9,143 nt of DNA, taken from NCBI GenBank assembly GCA_002508635.1, contig DACO01000055.1, forward strand, positions 773 through 9,915, read 5' to 3'. The notes below the pieces were generated by a model. It searched no databases and was not told the origin of the DNA. It worked only from the letters and a program-made list of their open reading frames with translations. Positions 5,399-9,143 of this stretch are shown here, piece by piece (within the stretch, counting starts at the first letter, position 1; each line of letters starts with the position of its first letter). Made by a program: the position numbers and the translations under genes. The DNA comes from Methanolobus sp. UBA118 (lineage in GTDB: Archaea; Halobacteriota; Methanosarcinia; Methanosarcinales; Methanosarcinaceae).

Positions 5399-6574
5399 TC
5401 AGACTATCTTTCCATACGGACTTTCCTCATAGAAGCTCAGGAACTGTTCGATTGCTGCCGATGTATTGGATTCAGAGCCAAAGAGCAGGCTTGAGAGTGT
5501 CGGCCTGTTCATGTAAACAATGGTCGGCTCACCTTCGATTCCTCCGAGTTCCGCTGCCCTGTCAAGGGCATAATAGAAGTTACCCATCTCATCAACCAGT
5601 CCGAGCTCCATTGCCGTCTCACCGGTGTATATTCTGCCGTCTGCAAGGTCCCTTACCTCACCTTCGCTCATGTCCCTGCCTTCGGCCACATCTTCCACAA
5701 AGGTTGAGTATACCTGGGCAACGACGAGGTTTGCATACTCCTTTTCATCTTCCGTGAGACCTCTCCATGAACCTCCCATGTCCTTGAACTCACCGGATTT
5801 GGCAATGTAGTAATCGATACCTTCCTGATCATAGTAGCCCGAAAGGTTCTCGAACATCCATATGGTGCCGATACTTCCTGTCATTGTGGATGGATTGGCA
5901 ACTATAAGGTCTGCGGGTGCTGATACATGATAGGCTGCACTTGCTGCCACATCTCCCATGGATACGACTACGGGTACACCGCTTTCACTTGCCCTTCTTA
6001 CCTCGGTGTATATCTCTTCACCTGCGGTGGAAGAGCCTCCGGGACTGTTGATACGCAGCACTATGGCCTTCACATTCTCATCGGCGGTTGCATCCCTTAT
6101 GCTTTCAGCCACGTCTTCCGATGTTGCATATCCAAGGCCACCGGGCACACTGCTTGTAAGAAGGGTACCCTGTACGTAGATTACTGCAACTTTATCTGTC
6201 GGTGCATACAGGCCTCCTCCAAAGGCCTGGAAGATTATCACAAAACTTGATCCGATAACCAGCAGAAGAACGGCTACTATTGCCAGATATTGCCACTTGC
6301 GGCTCTTTTTTTCGGGTCCTGGGGGGCCGGAATAAGTATTATTTGAGGTATTGGCTCTTTCATTTTTACTTTCATCCGCACCCCGGTATTTCTCAGTTTC
6401 CGGCGTCTGCTCTTTGTCCATTATACCGGATGATGCTGTTTCTTCCGGCATGTCTGAAGGTGAATTGTTCTGGATCGTATCATCCTTTTCTGATTCTGAG
6501 TAAGAATATGGATATGTATGATATTCAGTGTCATCCGAAGATCCTTCACTGCTATCGGGATATTTTCCGCTCAT
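5399..6574 (-). CDS. sppA: signal peptide peptidase SppA, membrane-anchored Ser/Lys protease
   Basis: SppA-type proteases (family S49) degrade remnant signal peptides and other membrane-associated peptides. The 391-residue protein starts with about 90 acidic, Ser/Thr/Glu-rich, probably disordered residues. One membrane segment follows (about 94-117), then a single S49 domain facing outward. Visible motifs are RINSPGGSS (174-182), the nucleophile region GDVAASAAYHVS with likely catalytic S212, MTGSIGT (231-237), and GEFKDMG with general-base K264. GRIYTGETAMELGLVDEMG (313-331) closes the domain. The usual ASGGY at the nucleophile reads ASAAY here. The ATG at 6574 is chosen because GAGG lies 14 bases upstream (6589-6592) and the promoter lies further out. 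An in-frame upstream ATG at 6673 would lie beyond that promoter. A GTG at 6577 is an alternative start. Confidence 0.9.
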   Translation of the reverse strand: MSGKYPDSSEGSSDDTEYHTYPYSYSESEKDDTIQNNSPSDMPEETASSGIMDKEQTPETEKYRGADESKNERANTSNNTYSGPPGPEKKSRKWQYLAIVAVLLLVIGSSFVIIFQAFGGGLYAPTDKVAVIYVQGTLLTSSVPGGLGYATSEDVAESIRDATADENVKAIVLRINSPGGSSTAGEEIYTEVRRASESGVPVVVSMGDVAASAAYHVSAPADLIVANPSTMTGSIGTIWMFENLSGYYDQEGIDYYIAKSGEFKDMGGSWRGLTEDEKEYANLVVAQVYSTFVEDVAEGRDMSEGEVRDLADGRIYTGETAMELGLVDEMGNFYYALDRAAELGGIEGEPTIVYMNRPTLSSLLFGSESNTSAAIEQFLSFYEESPYGKIV

Positions 6575-6641
6575 CACTAAATTACCATCCTCTACATAAA
6601 ATGAGCCTGAATGTTGAAAAAGCTTGTGTGCTTTGCAAGCG

Positions 6642-6658
6642 AAATATATTTTATAATT
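6642..6658. promoter_or_regulatory. compact bidirectional TATA region between sppA and metG
   Basis: A 17-bp tract made only of A and T contains TTTATAAT rightward and TTATAAAATAT leftward. Spacing of about 26 bp predicts a metG transcript starting near 6679 and an sppA transcript near 6624. The leaders would be about 30 and 50 bases, each with a purine-rich ribosome-binding site (CGGAG at 6697-6701 for metG; GAGG at 6592-6589 for sppA). Exact start points are inferred. Confidence 0.5.
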
Positions 6659-6708
6659 GCAGGCAATCAACATCAGATATACTGATCATATATTTACGGA
6701 GAAAATAC

Positions 6709-8748
6709 ATGCCAAATATCCCCTTTGATAAAGCCGTACTTGTAACATGCGGCCTTCCGTATGCCAACGGGAAAGCTCACGTTGGGCATCTCAGGACATA
6801 CATTCCTGCGGATATCTATGTGAGATCCCTGAAAAAAAACTCACAGGAAGTTACATTTGTCTGCGGTTCCGATACCCATGGAACTCCTATTGTAGTAAAT
6901 GCCGAGGAGCTCGGGATCACACCAAAGGAACTCGTTCAGAAATATCATGTCCATTTTGACGAAATTTTCAAGAAAATGGACGTCAGGTTCGATGCCTTCG
7001 GAACAACAGACGATGAAACAAATCACAACCGTACGCTGGATATCGTCGAGAAGCTCATTGACAGAGGTTACGTGTATCCCAAGATCATAGAGATAGCCTA
7101 TTGTCCGCAATGTGACCGCTTCCTGCCTGACAGGTATGTTTCGGGAACATGTCCCCACTGTGAAGAAAAGGCGCGTGGTGACGAGTGTGACCAGGGATGT
7201 GGCAAGCACTTAGAACCGGGTGAGCTCAGGGAACCTGTCTGTACCATCTGTCAGGGACCTGCGGAATATAAGGAACAGGAACATTTCTTCTTCAAGCTTT
7301 CCGAGTTCAGGGATTTCCTCCTTGAGCATCTGGAAAACCTTGGCGGTACCCTGAATGCACGCAACTATGCACTTGGGTGGGTCAAGCAGGAGCTGACAGA
7401 CTGGTGTATCACAAGGAACCTTGAATGGGGTGTGAAATTCCCGGGACATGATGACCTTGTTGTCTATGTATGGGTGGATGCACCTATCGGCTATATGGCT
7501 TTCACGGAAGAATGGGCACAGGCCACCGGCGGTGACTGGGAGAAATTCTGGAAGGGCGACTCCCCGATAGTTCACTTCATTGGCGGTGACATCATCTATC
7601 ACCACTGTATCTTCTGGCCTGCAATGCTCAAGGGAGCAGGCTACAGTCAGCCGTCTGCGGTTGTTGCATCCGGTATGCTGAAAATAGAGGACAAGACCTT
7701 CTCAAAGAGCCGCGGGTATGTGGTCTGGGTTGAAGAGGACTATCTTGATCATGGTTTCCATCCTGATCTTCTCAGGTACTACCTTGCAAGCTACACCTCA
7801 CACACAAAAGAGGTCAATTTCTCGTGGAAGATATTCCAGGATAAGATAAACACCGAACTTGTGGGCGTGCTGGGTAACTTCCTGTACAGGAACCTGCTGT
7901 TTGCGTACAAGAACTTCGGAGAGATCCCCGAGGGTGAGATGGATCCCGAGGTGATCGATAAGATCGTCTCCACCACCGAAGAGGTCATTCAGGCAAATGC
8001 GGATTACGAGTTCAAGAAGGCAGCCGATATTGCGATGTCGCTTGCTTCATACGGAAATTCATACTTCCAGTCAAACGAGCCCTGGAAGCTCATAAAGGAA
8101 GACAAGGACGCCTGTGGTAAGGTTATCAAGAACTGCATACAGCTTGCCAAGGCACTGATACTGCTCTTTGAGCCAATGACTCCGGGCAGCATGGAGGTAG
8201 CCTGGAAGCAGATCGGCATGGATTCCGATGTCCATGAGGAAACCTACGAACAGGCAACCGTTGCCGTTGTAAGCGGCACCAAACTCGAGAAGCCAAAGAT
8301 CCTGTTCACCAAACTGGAGGATGACAAGATACAGGAAATGGAAGACATTTCCTCAAAGCGCGTTAAGGCAGCCATGGCAAAAGAAGCAGGTAAGCCGGAA
8401 GTTGAGATCGAGGAATACAAGGACGAAATAGAATACGATGACTTCGCAAAGCTTGACATCAGGGTAGGTAAGATCATCATCGCCGAGAAGATCAAGAAAT
8501 CCAAGAAACTCCTGCGCCTGGAGGTCGATATCGGCGACGAGAAACCAAGACAGGTTGTCGCAGGCCTGGCAGAATACTACAAGCCCGAGGAAATGGTCGG
8601 CAAGACCGTTAACGTACTTGTGAACCTCAAGCCCGTGAAGCTCTGCGGTGTCGAGTCACAGGGAATGCTTCTGGCAGCGGATGCGGGCGAACGTGTGTCC
8701 CTGCTGACAACTGATAAGGACATGGGTCCGGGTTCCTGTATCAGGTAA
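6709..8748 (+). CDS. metG: methionyl-tRNA synthetase (MetG)
   Basis: This class I synthetase charges tRNA-Met with methionine. It has 679 residues. The HIGH-type motif is HVGH at 24-27 and the KMSKS-type motif is KTFSKS at 329-334. The zinc region carries four cysteine pairs, C132/C135, C148/C151, C160/C164 and C178/C181, the two-zinc pattern of archaeal and E. coli-type enzymes. The anticodon-binding helical domain follows the KMSKS loop. Residues from about 576 to the end form an EMAP-II/Trbp111-like OB-fold tRNA-binding domain (LDIRVGKI, KPRQVVAGLA, NLKPVKLCGVESQGM), fused here whereas some archaea encode it separately. The start at 6709 is set by CGGAG 7 bases upstream and by the family N-terminus (VTCGLPYANG). 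The frame stays open upstream without coding character. A terminator follows at once. Confidence 0.97.
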   Translation: MPNIPFDKAVLVTCGLPYANGKAHVGHLRTYIPADIYVRSLKKNSQEVTFVCGSDTHGTPIVVNAEELGITPKELVQKYHVHFDEIFKKMDVRFDAFGTTDDETNHNRTLDIVEKLIDRGYVYPKIIEIAYCPQCDRFLPDRYVSGTCPHCEEKARGDECDQGCGKHLEPGELREPVCTICQGPAEYKEQEHFFFKLSEFRDFLLEHLENLGGTLNARNYALGWVKQELTDWCITRNLEWGVKFPGHDDLVVYVWVDAPIGYMAFTEEWAQATGGDWEKFWKGDSPIVHFIGGDIIYHHCIFWPAMLKGAGYSQPSAVVASGMLKIEDKTFSKSRGYVVWVEEDYLDHGFHPDLLRYYLASYTSHTKEVNFSWKIFQDKINTELVGVLGNFLYRNLLFAYKNFGEIPEGEMDPEVIDKIVSTTEEVIQANADYEFKKAADIAMSLASYGNSYFQSNEPWKLIKEDKDACGKVIKNCIQLAKALILLFEPMTPGSMEVAWKQIGMDSDVHEETYEQATVAVVSGTKLEKPKILFTKLEDDKIQEMEDISSKRVKAAMAKEAGKPEVEIEEYKDEIEYDDFAKLDIRVGKIIIAEKIKKSKKLLRLEVDIGDEKPRQVVAGLAEYYKPEEMVGKTVNVLVNLKPVKLCGVESQGMLLAADAGERVSLLTTDKDMGPGSCIR

Positions 8749-8754
8749 ATCCGG

Positions 8755-8786
8755 TTTTTTTTAGAATGGGCGTGTGCCCATTCTTT
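8755..8786 (+). terminator. hairpin/T-rich terminator of metG
   Basis: Eight T residues at 8755-8762 start 6 bp after the metG stop. They are followed by a perfect 9-bp stem, AGAATGGGC (8763-8771) with GCCCATTCT (8776-8784), around a 4-base loop, and then by more T. The hairpin is nearly symmetric, so it could also limit the convergent transcript from the gene at 8798-9143. Confidence 0.75.
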
Positions 8787-8797
8787 TCGATTAATTC

Positions 8798-9143
8798 CTA
8801 ATTAATTAAAGGATATTTTTTACCCACATTCCATTGACTATTGTATGGGTCATAATTAGCAGGCATTATTTTATATGGATATTCATCTTTGTTATATTTA
8901 GAATTGGTATCTATAGCAAAATCCCTATAAAAATAAATGTTTTCAAGCTTGCCTGTTTTTATATCCAAATAATATACAGTGGTTTGCAATGTGTAACTAC
9001 CTGTCTTGTTAAGTTCCATACTTATTTGACTATGTATTACAGCGTCTTTTCCAGGAAGAACTATCGCTTCATTCAAACCACTTGGTGATTCTGATATTAT
9101 TTTTTGAGTCTGGCTGTTAATAATTTGGTTTTTTGCAGGATAA
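8798..9143 (-). CDS. hypothetical protein, C-terminal fragment
   Basis: An AT-rich leftward frame is open from the right edge to a TAG at 8800-8798, giving about 115 residues with no start in view; the gene must begin outside the window. A TTG at 9076 is a possible start but the frame continues upstream without a stop, so a longer protein is likely. The visible part is rich in Tyr, Asn, Lys and alternating hydrophobic residues (SYTLQTTVYYLD, then KLENIYFYRDF). This suggests beta-strands, perhaps of an exported or surface protein. No cysteine or known catalytic motif is seen. I do not recognise the family. It converges on metG, with the terminator between. It could be a spurious frame in AT-rich DNA, but the composition looks coding. 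Confidence 0.5.
   Translation of the reverse strand, partial: YPAKNQIINSQTQKIISESPSGLNEAIVLPGKDAVIHSQISMELNKTGSYTLQTTVYYLDIKTGKLENIYFYRDFAIDTNSKYNKDEYPYKIMPANYDPYNSQWNVGKKYPLIN

Noticed and set aside
5452..6250. Several 60-107-codon rightward frames across this stretch
   Set aside because: They lie antisense to sppA, have Cys/His/Pro/Ser-rich composition typical of shadow frames, and lack promoters or ribosome-binding sites.
6622..6640. Short inverted repeat GCTTG...CAAGC near the predicted sppA transcript start, possible operator or leader hairpin
   Set aside because: A 5-bp stem with a 9-base loop is expected by chance and no second copy or known motif supports it.
6575..6673. Longer sppA starting at 6673
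   Set aside because: The extra 33 residues would begin upstream of the AT-rich promoter tract and look non-coding; the ATG at 6574 has a usable GAGG upstream.
6280..6708. Open frame upstream of metG in the same frame, extending it to 822 residues
   Set aside because: It is antisense to sppA and crosses the bidirectional promoter. The MetRS family N-terminus and the ribosome-binding site both fix the start at 6709.
6841..7605. Leftward open frames inside metG
   Set aside because: They are antisense shadows of the strongly conserved metG coding sequence.

Overview
The window looks like a chromosomal segment of a methanogenic archaeon, most likely in or near the Methanosarcinales (a Methanolobus- or Methanosarcina-like genome). 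This rests on the gene families: a UPF0216/DUF61 protein, the archaeal ribose-1,5-bisphosphate isomerase, an archaeal SppA with a long acidic N-terminus, and a methionyl-tRNA synthetase with an archaeal-type zinc region and a C-terminal EMAP-II-like domain. It also rests on archaeal signals: TATA boxes about 26 bp before a start codon (apparently leaderless genes) and T-rich terminators. The genus is inferred, not proven.

Positions 1-1746 are an AT-richer accessory block. It begins with the 5' end of a leftward UPF0216 gene. Two rightward HEPN/MNT (HepT/MntA-type) toxin-antitoxin modules of different subfamilies follow: MntA1-HepT1 (MntA with a DUF86-type HepT) and MntA2-HepT2 (HI0073/HI0074-like). 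The first module is bracketed by two direct copies of a 132-bp sequence (114-245 and 871-1002, 4 mismatches). The repeat carries the divergent promoter region plus the first codons of the UPF0216 gene. The second copy therefore gives both modules nearly the same rightward promoter. It also leaves a stranded UPF0216 promoter and start codon pointing antisense into hepT1. This duplication is the most unusual structure in the window.

Positions 1784-4861 hold metabolic and repair genes. A ribose-1,5-bisphosphate isomerase (rightward, apparently leaderless) acts in archaeal nucleoside-monophosphate breakdown. It converges on a leftward pair, a SAM-dependent methyltransferase followed by a SagB-type nitroreductase-fold oxidoreductase. 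The methyltransferase is divergent from tag, which encodes 3-methyladenine DNA glycosylase I.

Positions 4865-6574 hold a leftward two-gene operon: sppA, a membrane-anchored Ser/Lys protease, and a tightly coupled small membrane protein of the metal-dependent hydrolase type. A compact AT-rich bidirectional promoter (6642-6658) separates it from rightward metG, which ends in a clear hairpin/T-rich terminator at 8755-8786. The last part (8798 to the right edge) is the 3' end of a leftward AT-rich gene that I do not recognise.

No rRNA, tRNA, CRISPR array, insertion sequence or transposase was seen, and no stretch above 300 bp lacks a gene. I do not see a convincingly new multi-gene system. The repeat-bracketed toxin-antitoxin module is the best candidate for closer study.
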